From NCBI GenBank assembly GCA_037101405.1, contig AP017964.1:248001-312000 (forward strand): a stretch of 64,000 nt of DNA. Reading direction: 5' to 3'. Below the pieces are notes generated by a model that saw only the letters and a list, made by a program, of their open reading frames with translations, was not told the origin of the DNA and made no database searches. Each line of letters starts with the position of its first letter. Positions within the stretch are counted from its first letter, which is position 1. Shown in pieces: positions 35,620-46,009 of this stretch. The stretch is from Candidatus Megaera polyxenophila. Lineage in GTDB: Bacteria > Pseudomonadota > Alphaproteobacteria > Rickettsiales > Rickettsiaceae. A program made the position numbers and the translations under genes.

Positions 35620-36840
35620 ATGCTAAAAGATTATATAAAAAAATTACGTACTTACCGACAAAAAAAAACTGTCAACATACTCGATATTCCGGAGGCTATT
35701 TTCCCTTCAGAAGAAACTGTTGGGTCTGAGCAATATTTCGATAATGTTATCGTCCACAGATGTGTAAGCCTGATAGCCTCTTCTGCAAGCCACGTACCTT
35801 GGTTAGTGTATAAAAAACAAGGGAGTAAAAAGGTTTTTACCGACAACCATATTGCTGCCAAGCTACTTAAAAAACCTAACCCAGAAACTTCAGGAGCAGA
35901 TTTCTTTACTGAAGCAATTTCTAGTTTATTGCTCTATGGCAATAGCTATGTTTTTTTAGCTGGTTATGATGGCTCGTCTGCTTCAGGAATATATAATTTA
36001 CACCCTCAAGCAGTTGAAATAGTTACCGAAAGCAATAGACCTACCGTATATAAACATAAAAGCTTTGGAGGATCAAAACTTTATCCTATCGATAGGATAA
36101 GCAGAGTAAGCCGTATTCTACATTTTAAAAATTATCATCCTTCTAATCATTTATACGGTTTATCATCTCTAGCTGCGGCAGCTAAATCCATAAATTTATA
36201 CTCAAAAACTTTGGATTGGAATAAAGCCCTTCTTAAAAATGCCGTAAAACCTAGCGGTGCGTTGGTTTTTCAAGACGGTAACGGTTACTTAACTGACGAA
36301 CAATTTGAAAGGTTACAGCAACAATTTTATGATAATTTCAGCGGTTCATCTAATTCAGGAAAACCACTGGTTCTGGAGGGAGGTTTAAAATGGCAAGAAA
36401 CTAATAATGCAGAAAAATTTGAGAAGTTCCTTGAACTAAAAGATTCAAGTGCAAGAGACATAGCAATAGCCTTTAATATTCCACCGCAACTTCTTGGTAT
36501 TAACGGTGATAATACTTATAGCAACATGCAGGAAGCAAGACTTGCCCTATGGGAGGAGAATATCATTCCATTACTGGATAAAATAGCTGATGGACTAAGT
36601 AATTGGTTATCTTACTGGCTAAAAGAGGATTTATTAATTGATTTTGATCGTGATTCAATATCAGCCCTCACAGAACGGAGAGAAAATCTTTGGTCTAAAA
36701 TAACTGCTGCCTCTTTTATGACTTTGAATGAAAAACGAGCATTTGTAGGACTAGAGGCCATAAAAGGAGGAGACAAAATTTTTGGTAATAACTTAGAAAA
36801 GCAAGCAGAAAAAGACACCTATGAAAAATACAGTCAATAA
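35620..36840 (+). CDS. GTA/phage portal protein (HK97 type)
   Basis: 406 residues. The portal dodecamer forms the DNA entry channel of the capsid. Recognisable segments are ALLKNAVKPSGALVF, the GGLKWQETNNAEKFEKFLELKDSSARDIAIAFNIPPQLLGI block (portal clip/stem, PPxLLGI near 285) and TYSNMQEARLALWEENIIPLLDKI. It is the usual length for the RcGTA-type portal (g3). The gene is intact, with no clear Shine-Dalgarno. It lies 18 kb from the tail module and precedes, rather than follows, the terminase gene. Confidence 0.92.
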   Translation: MLKDYIKKLRTYRQKKTVNILDIPEAIFPSEETVGSEQYFDNVIVHRCVSLIASSASHVPWLVYKKQGSKKVFTDNHIAAKLLKKPNPETSGADFFTEAISSLLLYGNSYVFLAGYDGSSASGIYNLHPQAVEIVTESNRPTVYKHKSFGGSKLYPIDRISRVSRILHFKNYHPSNHLYGLSSLAAAAKSINLYSKTLDWNKALLKNAVKPSGALVFQDGNGYLTDEQFERLQQQFYDNFSGSSNSGKPLVLEGGLKWQETNNAEKFEKFLELKDSSARDIAIAFNIPPQLLGINGDNTYSNMQEARLALWEENIIPLLDKIADGLSNWLSYWLKEDLLIDFDRDSISALTERRENLWSKITAASFMTLNEKRAFVGLEAIKGGDKIFGNNLEKQAEKDTYEKYSQ

Positions 36841-37093
36841 ATTATACGGCTTTATAGCAAAGCTTGTTTCATTACTAGAAGATGAACTCAATGAAATAAG
36901 CTCACATAAATCAAAAAACGCATTAAATATTAAAAAGAATATTACCGACACGCTAAATAAGCTAGTTGCGCTGATCATCCAATTAAACAAGCTAAGTAAG
37001 GAAGAAATAGACGAGGATTGTATAATTAATAAAGAGGACCAGGACATTATAAAGCGCTTCGTTGAAAAGTATAATCTCCAGAACAAAACATAA
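36821..37093 (+). CDS. Small helical protein between portal and terminase
   Basis: 90 residues, overlapping the portal stop by 20 bp and followed by the terminase after 13 bp, so it is translationally embedded in the packaging operon. It is almost all alpha-helical by composition (LVSLLEDELNEISSHK, NKLVALIIQLNKLSKEE), with an acidic stretch EIDEDC and no membrane segment. Its size, position and coiled-coil look are compatible with the small, fast-evolving GTA terminase subunit (gp1 type), but I see no diagnostic motif. Confidence 0.7.
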   Translation: MKNTVNKLYGFIAKLVSLLEDELNEISSHKSKNALNIKKNITDTLNKLVALIIQLNKLSKEEIDEDCIINKEDQDIIKRFVEKYNLQNKT

Positions 37094-37106
37094 GGAATAA
37101 AAAACA

Positions 37107-38507
37107 GTGGAAGATACCGAAGAATTTCTTGAAATAATTTTGCGTCAGGATTTTTCAAGCTTTATCGGCAAAGTTTTTAGCACGATAAATCCAGGAGCTA
37201 AATATCACGCTAATTGGCATATAGACTTACTAGCAGAATATTTAGAGGGGGTGCGTCTTGGGCAAATTAAACGCCTTATAATTAATATGCCCCCAAGAGC
37301 CTTAAAATCAGTATGCGTAAGCGTTGCCTGGCCCGCTTGGCTTTTGTCTCTCAACCCTGGGACAAGAATAATGGTTGCTAGTTATTCTTCGATTTTAAGT
37401 ATTAAGCATTCAATGGATACAAGGTTAGTGGTATCTTCCAGCTGGTATAAAAAACTTTTCCCTAAAACTAAATTGTCAAAAAGCCATAACCAGAAAAGTA
37501 AATTTCTGACTACTAAAAACGGCTTTCGTTTTGCTACAAGCGTCGGCGGCTCAGCCACCGGCGAAGGGGGAGATTTCCTGATTATCGACGATCCACACAA
37601 CCCTACCCAGATCAATTCACTAAAAATGCGCAATAAAGTTATAGAGTGGTTTGAACAGACGTTTATCACTCGCCTTAATGATAAAAAAAACGGAGCAATT
37701 GTTCTTGTTATGCAAAGGTTACATCAAGAAGATTTATCCGCTCATTTACAATCTTCAAGAGGGTGGGAAATTCTAAAAATCCCCGCTTTAGCCTCAGAAA
37801 ATATTAAATATAATTTTGGCAAATTCTATAAAATTTACAAAGAGGGCGAGATTTTAGACAATACCCGTGATACAAGGGAATTTCTTGAAAATTTGGAACG
37901 TGAAATCGGCAGCAGAAATTATACCGCTCAGTTTTTACAAGAACCTTTACCTGCTAATTATCATTTACTTTCCCCCCACAATATCCACTATTTTGAAAAC
38001 CTACCTGACAGGTTCGATTTTTTTGTTCATAGCTGGGATACCGCAATCAAAACATCAGAAACATCTGATTATACAGTTGGAACAGTTTGGGGAATCATCC
38101 AAAACAAATATTACCTGGTTCAAATGATTCGGAAAAAACTAATTTATTCAGATTTAAAAAATGAAATCCACAAGCAGATTCATAAGTATAAACCACGATT
38201 TGTCTTAATTGAAGACAAGGCAAGCGGGCAATCATTGATTCAAGACCTAAAAATTTCTGGTTTTAATAATATTAAGGCCATAAAGCCTTCTCTTGATAAG
38301 ATTACAAGATTTGCATCAGTTACCCACCTTTTTGAAAGTGGGATAGTATTATTACCGGCAAAAGCAGCTTTTAGTAGAGTCATACCTTCCGAGATTACTA
38401 ATTTTCCAAATGGTAAACACGACGATATAGTAGACTCTATAAGCCAGTTTCTAAATTTTATTAAGCAACAGAATGGTAATAATTTGGCACAGATAAGAAG
38501 TTTATAA
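37107..38507 (+). CDS. GTA/phage terminase large subunit
   Basis: 466 residues from a GTG start with AAGGA upstream. It is the packaging motor: an N-terminal ATPase and C-terminal nuclease. The Walker A-like INMPPRALKS (near 60-70), Walker B DFLIIDDPHNP, coupling motif VLVMQRLHQEDLS and nuclease acidic residues in HSWDTAIK, LIEDKASGQSL and KHDDIVDS are all present, so both activities look intact. RcGTA-type terminases package roughly random host DNA. Last gene of the packaging operon; tRNA-Thr follows. Confidence 0.93.
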   Translation: MEDTEEFLEIILRQDFSSFIGKVFSTINPGAKYHANWHIDLLAEYLEGVRLGQIKRLIINMPPRALKSVCVSVAWPAWLLSLNPGTRIMVASYSSILSIKHSMDTRLVVSSSWYKKLFPKTKLSKSHNQKSKFLTTKNGFRFATSVGGSATGEGGDFLIIDDPHNPTQINSLKMRNKVIEWFEQTFITRLNDKKNGAIVLVMQRLHQEDLSAHLQSSRGWEILKIPALASENIKYNFGKFYKIYKEGEILDNTRDTREFLENLEREIGSRNYTAQFLQEPLPANYHLLSPHNIHYFENLPDRFDFFVHSWDTAIKTSETSDYTVGTVWGIIQNKYYLVQMIRKKLIYSDLKNEIHKQIHKYKPRFVLIEDKASGQSLIQDLKISGFNNIKAIKPSLDKITRFASVTHLFESGIVLLPAKAAFSRVIPSEITNFPNGKHDDIVDSISQFLNFIKQQNGNNLAQIRSL

Positions 38508-38616
38508 GTAAAAATTGCAGCAAAAAATTAAACAAGAAAAGAAGTTTACTAAAATTCCAAATTTCTCTTGACCTATTAGCTATTATATGTCAATTAATTG
38601 ACTGCATTACGCAAAT

Positions 38617-38691
38617 GCCGCTATAGCTCAGTGGTGGAGCGCATCATTGGTAATGATGAGGTCGAGAGTCCGATTCTCTCTAGCGGCACCA
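38617..38691 (+). tRNA. tRNA-Thr (anticodon GGT)
   Basis: 75 nt. Acceptor GCCGCTA pairs with TAGCGGC, anticodon stem CATCA/TGATG with loop TTGGTAA (anticodon GGT), T-arm AGAGTCCGATTCTCT, discriminator A and encoded CCA. The T-loop carries TCCGATT in place of the usual TTCGANT, a mild deviation. A tRNA at the edge of an inserted cassette would be a natural integration site, but I see no integrase or repeated 3' end here. Confidence 0.96.
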
Positions 38692-38737
38692 CTAAAACCA
38701 TTAAGCAGTTATTCTAAAAATTAGATTTGGTAAAGGC

Positions 38738-40189
38738 CTAAATCTCTTCTGATATCCACTCACTTAAATTATTATCATACTTTAATATCCTTGGTTTAGT
38801 ATCGATGCTATCGAAAGTAATGTCTTGCATTAACTGTTCCTGGCTCGATATAAAACCACTTTCTTGGTCAAAAAAAGTAAAATATGGTTGGTAATTTTTA
38901 TAAGTAATATTTATAAACTTTTGTTTTATTACCTCATTCGCAGCTTTAATTAAATCATCTAATGTTTCAACCTTCTGGTTGTTTATAGATTCTATTACTA
39001 ACCTATAAACGCTTTTATAATTTTGAACAAACATTTCGGGAATACTGCTAAAACTACCGCCAGTTTGAACGTTGGCAATTGCCACACTACCGATGGGTAC
39101 TCCTGACTTGGCCGCTGCATAATCGTCAGCTTCAAAGAATATTGCCCCAGCAAAATCAAACATCTTACGAATTTTATTTTTTTCTAGATCATATAATTTA
39201 ACTTCCTTATCCAATTTTTGGCCGTTTCGAAAAATTGTCAGGGTAATATTTTCTGGGGCGTTATTCATTATTTGATCAAGTATAGTAAGGTCACCACCTA
39301 ATTCTTTATTATTTACTGCCCAAATAATATCTCCTGGCATTATTACATTTTGAGCAGTAGAACCGGCAATAATGGTACGGGCTACAATGACTCTATTGCG
39401 GGCATCAGGAAATTTTTTGATGTAATCTTTCATTTCAGAGACTGGAAAATTACGGTGTTTTACCGCTTTATCAAGCGAATACAAAACCGAGATAAGACCT
39501 ATATGCTTTCTTTGTACTGGTTTATTGTTTTCTAAAGCATTTAATACGTCTGTTACATATGATTTCTTTAAAGCAAGAGCATGGGTTTTACCGCCACCAT
39601 ATAAAATTCCAATTGCTTTACTCTCAGAATTTATAACAGGTGAACCGCTTGCTCCACCGGTGGTATTCATATTTATTACATAAGACCCTTGAGGCATTTG
39701 ACCATTAATATCAAAAAGATCCGATAAATAACCATTATGGAATGAAAATCCCTGGTCTTCCGTGTTGCCTACAATAAAAACTTCATCACCTAAGCTTGGT
39801 TCCTTATTGCTAAATTCTATTTTTTCTACTTGTCCAGGTAGTTCCTGAGGGTTTATTTTCAAAATTGCAAAATCAGCATATTGATCATAATAAGCAACCT
39901 TTGCTTCCGCTTGCTGACCGTTATGGAAAGTAATAAAATATGTACCTACTGCAGCCCTCCCAACTACATGATTATTTGTCACGATAAAACCCTTTTCAAG
40001 ATCAGCAATAAAGCCGGTTCCGGACCAACTGCCGGTATTTTGATAGGCGGAAACAGACACTCGGCTATTAATTGTTACTATTGCTTTTTTTATTTTTTCT
40101 ATATCTTTAATTTTTACTGTCCCTGAAGCCTCGGCTATAACATTAGTTGAGACCAAAACAATTAGGAAAATTTTTATTATTTTTAACAT
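38738..40189 (-). CDS. HtrA/Deg-like periplasmic serine protease
   Basis: 483 residues. A signal peptide (MLKIIKIFLIVLVSTNVIAEA) is followed by a trypsin-like domain with triad His74 (TNNHVVG), Asp106 (YADFAIL) and Ser181 (TTGGASGSP), then PDZ-like parts: GSTAQNVIMPGDIIWAVNN near 275-295 and SVYRLVIESINNQKVETLDDL near 390-415. This fits a Deg-type chaperone-protease, but oxyanion-loop GASGSP and the diverged PDZ region set it apart from canonical DegP. It lies divergent from dnaK, so both stress-response genes share an upstream region of about 120 bp. Confidence 0.85.
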   Translation of the reverse strand: MLKIIKIFLIVLVSTNVIAEASGTVKIKDIEKIKKAIVTINSRVSVSAYQNTGSWSGTGFIADLEKGFIVTNNHVVGRAAVGTYFITFHNGQQAEAKVAYYDQYADFAILKINPQELPGQVEKIEFSNKEPSLGDEVFIVGNTEDQGFSFHNGYLSDLFDINGQMPQGSYVINMNTTGGASGSPVINSESKAIGILYGGGKTHALALKKSYVTDVLNALENNKPVQRKHIGLISVLYSLDKAVKHRNFPVSEMKDYIKKFPDARNRVIVARTIIAGSTAQNVIMPGDIIWAVNNKELGGDLTILDQIMNNAPENITLTIFRNGQKLDKEVKLYDLEKNKIRKMFDFAGAIFFEADDYAAAKSGVPIGSVAIANVQTGGSFSSIPEMFVQNYKSVYRLVIESINNQKVETLDDLIKAANEVIKQKFINITYKNYQPYFTFFDQESGFISSQEQLMQDITFDSIDTKPRILKYDNNLSEWISEEI

Positions 40190-40313
40190 TTTTTTACCTT
40201 ATCAATCTTGTAAAAATTTTATCCTGCACTATATCAACAGATATATTTGACTAAACAAAAAAAGCAGATAAGAGCTTTTAAGTCAAACAATTTATATTCA
40301 ATGGGGAATAACT

Positions 40314-42221
40314 ATGGGAAAAATTATTGGTATCGATCTGGGTACAACAAACTCTTGTGTAGCAGTTATGGAGGGTAAAGAGCCTAAAGTAATAGAAAAT
40401 GCGGAAGGTTCAAGAACTACTCCTTCCATGGTAGCATTTGCAAACGGAGAAGTATTGGTAGGAGAACCAGCCAAAAGGCAAGCTGTTACGAATGCAGCTA
40501 ATACTTTATTTGCTATCAAACGTTTAATTGGTCGTAACATGGACGATCCAACTGTAAAAAAAGATCAGGAACTTGTACCTTATAAAATTGTTAAATCTGA
40601 TAATAACGATGCTTGGGTAGAGGTAGACGGTAAAAAATATTCACCGAGCCAAATTAGTGCTTATATACTGCAAAAAATGAAAGAAACCGCCGAAAATTAT
40701 CTTGGCGAAGCTGTTACTCAAGCCGTAATTACAGTACCAGCCTATTTCAATGACGCTCAACGGCAAGCGACGAAAGATGCCGGTAAAATTGCCGGACTAG
40801 AAGTACTACGCATTATAAATGAACCAACAGCTGCAGCTCTTGCCTATGGATTTGATAAAACAGAAAACAAAACCATAGTTGTTTATGATTTAGGCGGTGG
40901 TACTTTTGACGTTTCCATTCTTGAAATTGGCGACGGTGTTTTCGAAGTTAAGGCAACTAATGGTGATACTTTTCTCGGTGGGGAAGATTTCGATATGCGA
41001 ATTCTTAATTTCCTAGTGGATGAATTCAAAAAAGATAACGGTATTGACTTAAAAAAAGATCCTCTTGCCCTACAAAGACTTAAAGAAGCTGCAGAAAAAG
41101 CCAAAAAAGAGCTTTCTTCCACTCAACAAACTGATATCAATCTGCCTTATATTACCGCAGATAGTAGTGGTCCAAAACATATGAACATCAAGCTTACTAG
41201 AGCAAAACTTGAGTCATTAGTTGAAGATTTGATTAATTCTACTATGGAACCTTGTAAAAAGGCTTTAAAAGATGCGGGTGTTAAAACCAGTGATATCCAG
41301 GAAGTAGTCCTTGTCGGTGGTATGACAAGAATGCCAAAGGTGATCGAAAAAGTAAAAGAATTTTTTAGCCGTGAACCTCATAGGGGGGTAAATCCTGATG
41401 AAGTAGTAGCACTCGGAGCAGCAATTCAAGGAGGAGTTCTACAAGGCGACGTTAAAGATGTTTTATTACTTGATGTTACTCCGTTGTCACTTGGAATCGA
41501 AACTCTTGGTGGAGTATTTACAAGGCTAATTGATAGGAACACTACTATTCCTACCAAAAAAAGCCAGGTTTTTTCAACTGCAGACGATAATCAACATGCA
41601 GTAACGATAAGAGTGTTTCAGGGAGAGCGAGAACTTGCCGTACATAACAAATTACTTGGTCAATTTAACTTAGAAGGTATCCCACCCGCACCAAGAGGCT
41701 TGCCTCAAATCGAAGTAACATTTGATATTGACGTTAACGGTATAGTGCATGTGTCCGCTAAGGATAAAGCTAGCGGCAAAGAACAAAAAGTTACTATTCA
41801 GGCTTCTGGCGGTCTTAAAGAAGAAGAAATTGAAGCAATGGTTAAAGATGCAGAGCAAAATGCTGCGGAAGACAAAAAACGTAAAGAATCAATAGAAGTA
41901 AGGAACAGGGCGGATGCACTTATTTATTCCTCCGAGAAATCGTTAAAAGAACATGGAGATAAAATTTCAAGCGATGATAAAAAATCTATTGAAGATGCAA
42001 TAGCGGAATTAAAATCAGCACTTGAGGAAGATAATCTTGAAAAAATTAACGAAAAAACAGATGTTTTAGCTGCTGCAAGTATGAAAATAGGCGAAGCCAT
42101 GTATAAAACAGATGGAAGTGGTGGAATGGGTGAACCAGGCGCTGCTCATAATGAACATAAAGATTCTGGGGAGGAAAAAGTAGTAGACGGTCAATTTAAG
42201 GATGTGACCGATAATAAATAA
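40314..42221 (+). CDS. dnaK: Chaperone protein DnaK (Hsp70)
   Basis: 635 residues. ATP-driven chaperone. The start [21 protein letters not shown] is canonical and is preceded by a GGGG ribosome-binding site. The [13 protein letters not shown] segment, the phosphate loop [13 protein letters not shown] and the linker [11 protein letters not shown] leading into the substrate-binding domain are all present; the acidic C-terminal tail ends [13 protein letters not shown]. dnaJ follows after a hairpin-bearing spacer of 129 bp. Confidence 0.98.
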   Translation: MGKIIGIDLGTTNSCVAVMEGKEPKVIENAEGSRTTPSMVAFANGEVLVGEPAKRQAVTNAANTLFAIKRLIGRNMDDPTVKKDQELVPYKIVKSDNNDAWVEVDGKKYSPSQISAYILQKMKETAENYLGEAVTQAVITVPAYFNDAQRQATKDAGKIAGLEVLRIINEPTAAALAYGFDKTENKTIVVYDLGGGTFDVSILEIGDGVFEVKATNGDTFLGGEDFDMRILNFLVDEFKKDNGIDLKKDPLALQRLKEAAEKAKKELSSTQQTDINLPYITADSSGPKHMNIKLTRAKLESLVEDLINSTMEPCKKALKDAGVKTSDIQEVVLVGGMTRMPKVIEKVKEFFSREPHRGVNPDEVVALGAAIQGGVLQGDVKDVLLLDVTPLSLGIETLGGVFTRLIDRNTTIPTKKSQVFSTADDNQHAVTIRVFQGERELAVHNKLLGQFNLEGIPPAPRGLPQIEVTFDIDVNGIVHVSAKDKASGKEQKVTIQASGGLKEEEIEAMVKDAEQNAAEDKKRKESIEVRNRADALIYSSEKSLKEHGDKISSDDKKSIEDAIAELKSALEEDNLEKINEKTDVLAAASMKIGEAMYKTDGSGGMGEPGAAHNEHKDSGEEKVVDGQFKDVTDNK

Positions 42222-42246
42222 CTAATTTACTAAACCACTAGATAAA

Positions 42247-42301
42247 TAATAATAATCGGCTAAAAAAAACATTTTAATTTAATACTAGCCGATTATTATT
42301 A
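42247..42301 (+). terminator. Hairpin between dnaK and dnaJ
   Basis: TAATAATAATCGGCTA (42247-42262) pairs perfectly with 42286-42301, a 16-bp stem around a 23-nt AT-rich loop. No U tract follows, so it is more likely a partial terminator, processing site or mRNA-stability element that would lower dnaJ relative to dnaK. Confidence 0.5.
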
Positions 42302-42350
42302 TAAAAAATTTAACTTAAGCTTTTTACCCTCAAGATATCTGTAAATTATT

Positions 42351-43493
42351 ATGTCGAAAAAAGATTATTATGAAGTTCTGGAAGTACAAAAATCTGCAGA
42401 CACTGCTGAAATAAAAAAGGCATACTTAAAATTAGCCAAGAAATATCACCCAGATCAAAATGCCAACAATCCTGATGCTGAAAAGAAATTTAAGGAAATT
42501 AGCGAAGCGTACGACACTCTAAAAGACGAACAAAAACGCGCAGCTTATGACAGGTTTGGCCATGCAGCCTTTGCTCACGGTAACAGCGCCTCAAGTGGAT
42601 TTGGCGGCGGTAGAACAGCAGGCTTTAATACCCATGATATCAACGACATTTTTGGTGATTTTTTTGGTGACTTTATGGGAGGAAGCACAAGAAGAACCAG
42701 AACATCGACAAGTATTAAAGGTTCTGACTTAAAGTATGAACTTACTATTAGTCTTGAAGAAGCGTTTAGAGGAACTGATAAAAACATTAATTTTAGAACA
42801 GAAGTAAAATGCAGCCCATGTAATGGCAAGGGTTCACAGGATGCAAGTGCAACTGCTAATTGTAGTCAGTGCGGAGGAGCCGGTGTAGTTAGGATGCAGC
42901 AAGGTTTTTTTGCAATAGAACAAACCTGTAGTAAATGTGGAGGAGCTGGGCAGGTTATTAAGAATCCTTGCTCTACGTGTCATGGTAATGGCAGAATTTC
43001 AAAACAAAAAAGCTTAATTATTAACGTCCCTTCTGGAATAGAAGACAATACACGAATTCGTATTGCTTCCGAAGGTGAAGCGGGAATTAGAGGCGGGGCG
43101 AATGGGGATTTATATGTTTTTGTTTCCATAAAACCTCACGATATATATAAAGTCGAAAATTCCAATCTTCATTTCAAGCTACCAATAAGTTTTACAAAAG
43201 CAGTTCTTGGAGGGGAAATTGAAGCACCAACAATTGACGGCTTAAAAGTAAAGTTAACAATTCCAGCCGGATCGGAAACAGGGGATCAATTACGTATAAA
43301 AGGCCAGGGTATGTCAAAAGTTCGCACTAGCTTAAGGGGTGATCTTTATGCGCATATTTACATCCAAATTCCTAAGCATTTGACAAAAAAGCAAAAAGAC
43401 TTACTCGAGGAGTTAGATAAAGAACTAGGCCATATTAACCAAAACTATTCAGAAAGCGGTTTTTTCTCTAAAATGAAAAATTTATGGTCATAA
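42351..43493 (+). CDS. dnaJ: Chaperone protein DnaJ (Hsp40)
   Basis: 380 residues, co-chaperone that stimulates DnaK ATPase. The J domain has HPD at 33-35, a Gly/Phe region follows (about 75-120, including [13 protein letters not shown]), then four CxxCxGxG zinc motifs ([32 protein letters not shown]) and the two C-terminal beta domains. It is full length and intact. Confidence 0.98.
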   Translation: MSKKDYYEVLEVQKSADTAEIKKAYLKLAKKYHPDQNANNPDAEKKFKEISEAYDTLKDEQKRAAYDRFGHAAFAHGNSASSGFGGGRTAGFNTHDINDIFGDFFGDFMGGSTRRTRTSTSIKGSDLKYELTISLEEAFRGTDKNINFRTEVKCSPCNGKGSQDASATANCSQCGGAGVVRMQQGFFAIEQTCSKCGGAGQVIKNPCSTCHGNGRISKQKSLIINVPSGIEDNTRIRIASEGEAGIRGGANGDLYVFVSIKPHDIYKVENSNLHFKLPISFTKAVLGGEIEAPTIDGLKVKLTIPAGSETGDQLRIKGQGMSKVRTSLRGDLYAHIYIQIPKHLTKKQKDLLEELDKELGHINQNYSESGFFSKMKNLWS

Positions 43494-43511
43494 AAATGAA
43501 ATAGGTAAGTT

Positions 43512-43958
43512 ATGATAAAAAAGCTATTAATTAATTTTGCAGTTATTTTCTATGTTATTCTAAGTGTAAATATTACAGCCTTATCATCGGCTACCGAAAC
43601 ACAAAATGATAGTAAATCAGATAAAGGTTCTATTTTACTTCGTGAGTTATTACTTGCGCACAGAATGCTTGCAAATAGCAAACAGTCTGATCCTGATAAT
43701 TCAAAAATAGCCAAATCAATAGTATTAATAGGCCAAAAGAAATATGAAATAGTATCCTTTGAGTTTAAAAATACACTAAATACCCCATCAGAAGAAACTT
43801 TCGAAGAATACGCTAAAATAAATAATTTATTTTATATGAGAAGCACCATAACTAAGTCACCGGAAGAAGAAAATACTAACTTAGAAGTTTTTGACTCTAA
43901 TGGAGCAAATTTACAAGACGAAGTATCTTTTTATATATCATTGCGCCTTGCAGAATGA
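43512..43958 (+). CDS. Exported protein of unknown function downstream of dnaJ
   Basis: 148 residues. A clear signal peptide (MIKKLLINFAVIFYVILSVNITALSSA) predicts periplasmic location. The mature part is polar and has no cysteine and no motif I recognise; it looks like a small mixed alpha-beta domain (SIVLIGQKKYEIVSFEFKNT, EVSFYISLRLAE). It lies 18 bp after dnaJ, so it may be read through with the chaperones. It converges on the acyltransferase gene. Confidence 0.75.
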   Translation: MIKKLLINFAVIFYVILSVNITALSSATETQNDSKSDKGSILLRELLLAHRMLANSKQSDPDNSKIAKSIVLIGQKKYEIVSFEFKNTLNTPSEETFEEYAKINNLFYMRSTITKSPEEENTNLEVFDSNGANLQDEVSFYISLRLAE

Positions 43959-44000
43959 AAATAGCTCTTCTTACCGACCTCGATAATTAAAATATATTAA

Positions 44001-44672
44001 TTAAGCTGATTTTAATAGATTTTGTGCTTGATCAGTTAAGCTATTTAATGTGTTCTCCAAAAGCATCTTATCCTGCTCCTCATCTCCGCTGAGGATTAAA
44101 GGCTGTCCTATAACCACTAATATTTTACTAAAAAATTTTGGTAACATCATTCTATCCCAACTTTTGAGTTCAAAATATTTTGAAGCATGGCATGAAACAG
44201 GTATTACTTTTTTGTCATATTTACTAGCAATCTTTGTAATTACGCTATTATTTTTATATACAGGTCCTCTTGGTCCGTCAGGAGTTACCACTATCTTACC
44301 ACCGTTGGAAATTTGTTTTATAATTTCTTTGACAGCAGCAGCAGAATTTTTATTTGTTGAGCCTTCAATTATTCGGTGTCCCATCATTAAAACCAATTTA
44401 CCGATAATTTTACCGTCAGAATGCGGGCTTGTTAGACCAAAAGCATTTTTATAATTACCGAAAATATACATGCTATAAGCTAATCTATTATGCCATATTG
44501 CAAAAAATAGCCCTTTTTCATTATCAAGCTCGTCTTCGTCAAGATTTTCCGGCATAATAAAACGCCAGCTACTAGTAAAATAAGCAATTTTAAGATATAG
44601 AAAAATTGCAGTGGCTACTACATTAAATAGTATTTTACTATTTTTTAGATAATGCTTTATTATTTTCTTCAT
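44001..44672 (-). CDS. DUF374-type lysophospholipid/lipid A acyltransferase-like protein
   Basis: 223 residues from the ATG at 44672, which overlaps the upstream stop as ATGA; an earlier ATG at 44693 is less likely. One N-terminal hydrophobic helix (about 14-32) anchors it in the inner membrane. The acyltransferase-like blocks are FFAIWHNRLAYSMYIF (the family's His motif), VVTPDGPRGP and VIPVSCHASKYFELKSWDRMMLP. The DUF374 family is related to Kdo2-lipid A and PlsC-type acyltransferases, and the donor and acceptor are unknown. It is translationally coupled to the aminotransferase gene. Confidence 0.85.
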   Translation of the reverse strand: MKKIIKHYLKNSKILFNVVATAIFLYLKIAYFTSSWRFIMPENLDEDELDNEKGLFFAIWHNRLAYSMYIFGNYKNAFGLTSPHSDGKIIGKLVLMMGHRIIEGSTNKNSAAAVKEIIKQISNGGKIVVTPDGPRGPVYKNNSVITKIASKYDKKVIPVSCHASKYFELKSWDRMMLPKFFSKILVVIGQPLILSGDEEQDKMLLENTLNSLTDQAQNLLKSA

Positions 44673-45874
44673 TGAGTTAATTGGTTTATACACATCTCAA
44701 TTCTCTGACATGCTTTAACAAGTAATTCTTCACTAGTTGCATAAGAAATGCGGAAATACCCTTCTAGGCCAAATGCAATACCTGGCACTACCGCTACATT
44801 TCCATTTTCTAACAAATAAGTTGCTACATCATTATCATTTTTTAGTAACTTCCCGGAAGGCGTCTTTTTCCCAAATAATTTCATACATCTAATGAACAAA
44901 TAAAAAGCTCCTTCAGGCTTATAACACTCAAGATTTTTGATTCTAGAGAGCAAGCTAAAAACTAAATCCCGTTTTTTTTCAAAACTAAGCGCATTTTTCG
45001 GGATATAGTTTTGGATACCGATAAGAGCTTCAATAGCTGCCATCTGGCTTATTGACGATGGATTAGAAGTACTTTGCGACTGGATTAACGCCATAGCTTT
45101 TATTATATCCTTATTGCCAGCACCATAGCCTATTCTCCATCCAGTCATTGAATAAGCTTTTGAAACTCCATTAACTATAAATATTCTCTCTTTTAAATCC
45201 GGCGCAACTGCTACTAGGTTATAAAATTTAAACCTGTCAAAAGTAATATGCTCATATATGTCATCCGACATTATCTGGACATGAGGGTATTTTCGTAAAA
45301 TATTAGCAAGTAGTAGCAAGTCCTGCTTTGAATAGGCTGCTCCCGAGGGGTTGCTTGGGGAATTTAAAACAAACCACTTAGTTTTGTCGGTAATTGCTGC
45401 ATCTAGAGATTCTGGCATTATTTTAAACCCGGTTTCCAGATGAGCCTCAATTATTACTGGTTTGCCCTCGGCAAGTAGTACAATATCAGGGTAAGATACC
45501 CAGTAAGGTGCGGGTATTATTACCTCATCTCCTTTGTTAAGGGTAGCCATGAACAAATTATAGATGACTTGTTTTCCACCAGTTCCAATGATTATTTGCT
45601 CCGGTAAATATTCAAGGCCATTTTCCCGTTTAAATTTTTTACATACCGCTTTCTTTAACTCAGGCATGCCATCAACATTAGTATACTTTGTTGCACCGGC
45701 TTTTATAGCAGCAATAGCAGCAAGTTTGATATTTTCTGGTGTGTCAAAATCCGGCTCGCCAGCACCAAGAGAAATTACATCTACTCCACTCCGTTTTAAT
45801 TCTGCGGCTTTTGCAGATACGGCTAGCGTCGGAGATGGTTTAATAAAACCTAATCTTGTAGCGATTAATGACAT
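44669..45874 (-). CDS. aspC: Aspartate aminotransferase, class I (PLP)
   Basis: 401 residues from the ATG at 45874 (MSLIATRLGFIKPSPTLAVS), the conserved family start; a longer frame to 45919 adds 15 unlikely residues. It interconverts aspartate and 2-oxoglutarate with oxaloacetate and glutamate. The family blocks SLGAGEPDFDTP, NSPSNPSGA and the PLP lysine in NGVSKAYSMTGWRIGY are visible. Rickettsiae keep this enzyme to feed the TCA cycle from host amino acids (known for the group). Coupled by an ATGA overlap to the acyltransferase gene. Confidence 0.92.
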   Translation of the reverse strand: MSLIATRLGFIKPSPTLAVSAKAAELKRSGVDVISLGAGEPDFDTPENIKLAAIAAIKAGATKYTNVDGMPELKKAVCKKFKRENGLEYLPEQIIIGTGGKQVIYNLFMATLNKGDEVIIPAPYWVSYPDIVLLAEGKPVIIEAHLETGFKIMPESLDAAITDKTKWFVLNSPSNPSGAAYSKQDLLLLANILRKYPHVQIMSDDIYEHITFDRFKFYNLVAVAPDLKERIFIVNGVSKAYSMTGWRIGYGAGNKDIIKAMALIQSQSTSNPSSISQMAAIEALIGIQNYIPKNALSFEKKRDLVFSLLSRIKNLECYKPEGAFYLFIRCMKLFGKKTPSGKLLKNDNDVATYLLENGNVAVVPGIAFGLEGYFRISYATSEELLVKACQRIEMCINQLTQ

Positions 45875-46009
45875 AATTTTGTAACTAATTTTTTTGTTAA
45901 TTTTATAAGTAACACCCAATATGCTTTATTAGTTTGAACTGTGCAGAATTATATGAGAACATAAATTGAAAATCAAATCAAAGATCAATAATCAAAATAC
46001 TTAATATTT

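Noticed and set aside
38617..38691. tRNA-Thr as an attachment site for the GTA packaging genes
   Set aside because: No integrase and no repeat of the tRNA 3' end were found nearby.
45875..45919. Upstream start for the aminotransferase
   Set aside because: The extra 15 residues (lysine/isoleucine-rich) precede the conserved family start MSLIATRLG and look untranslated.
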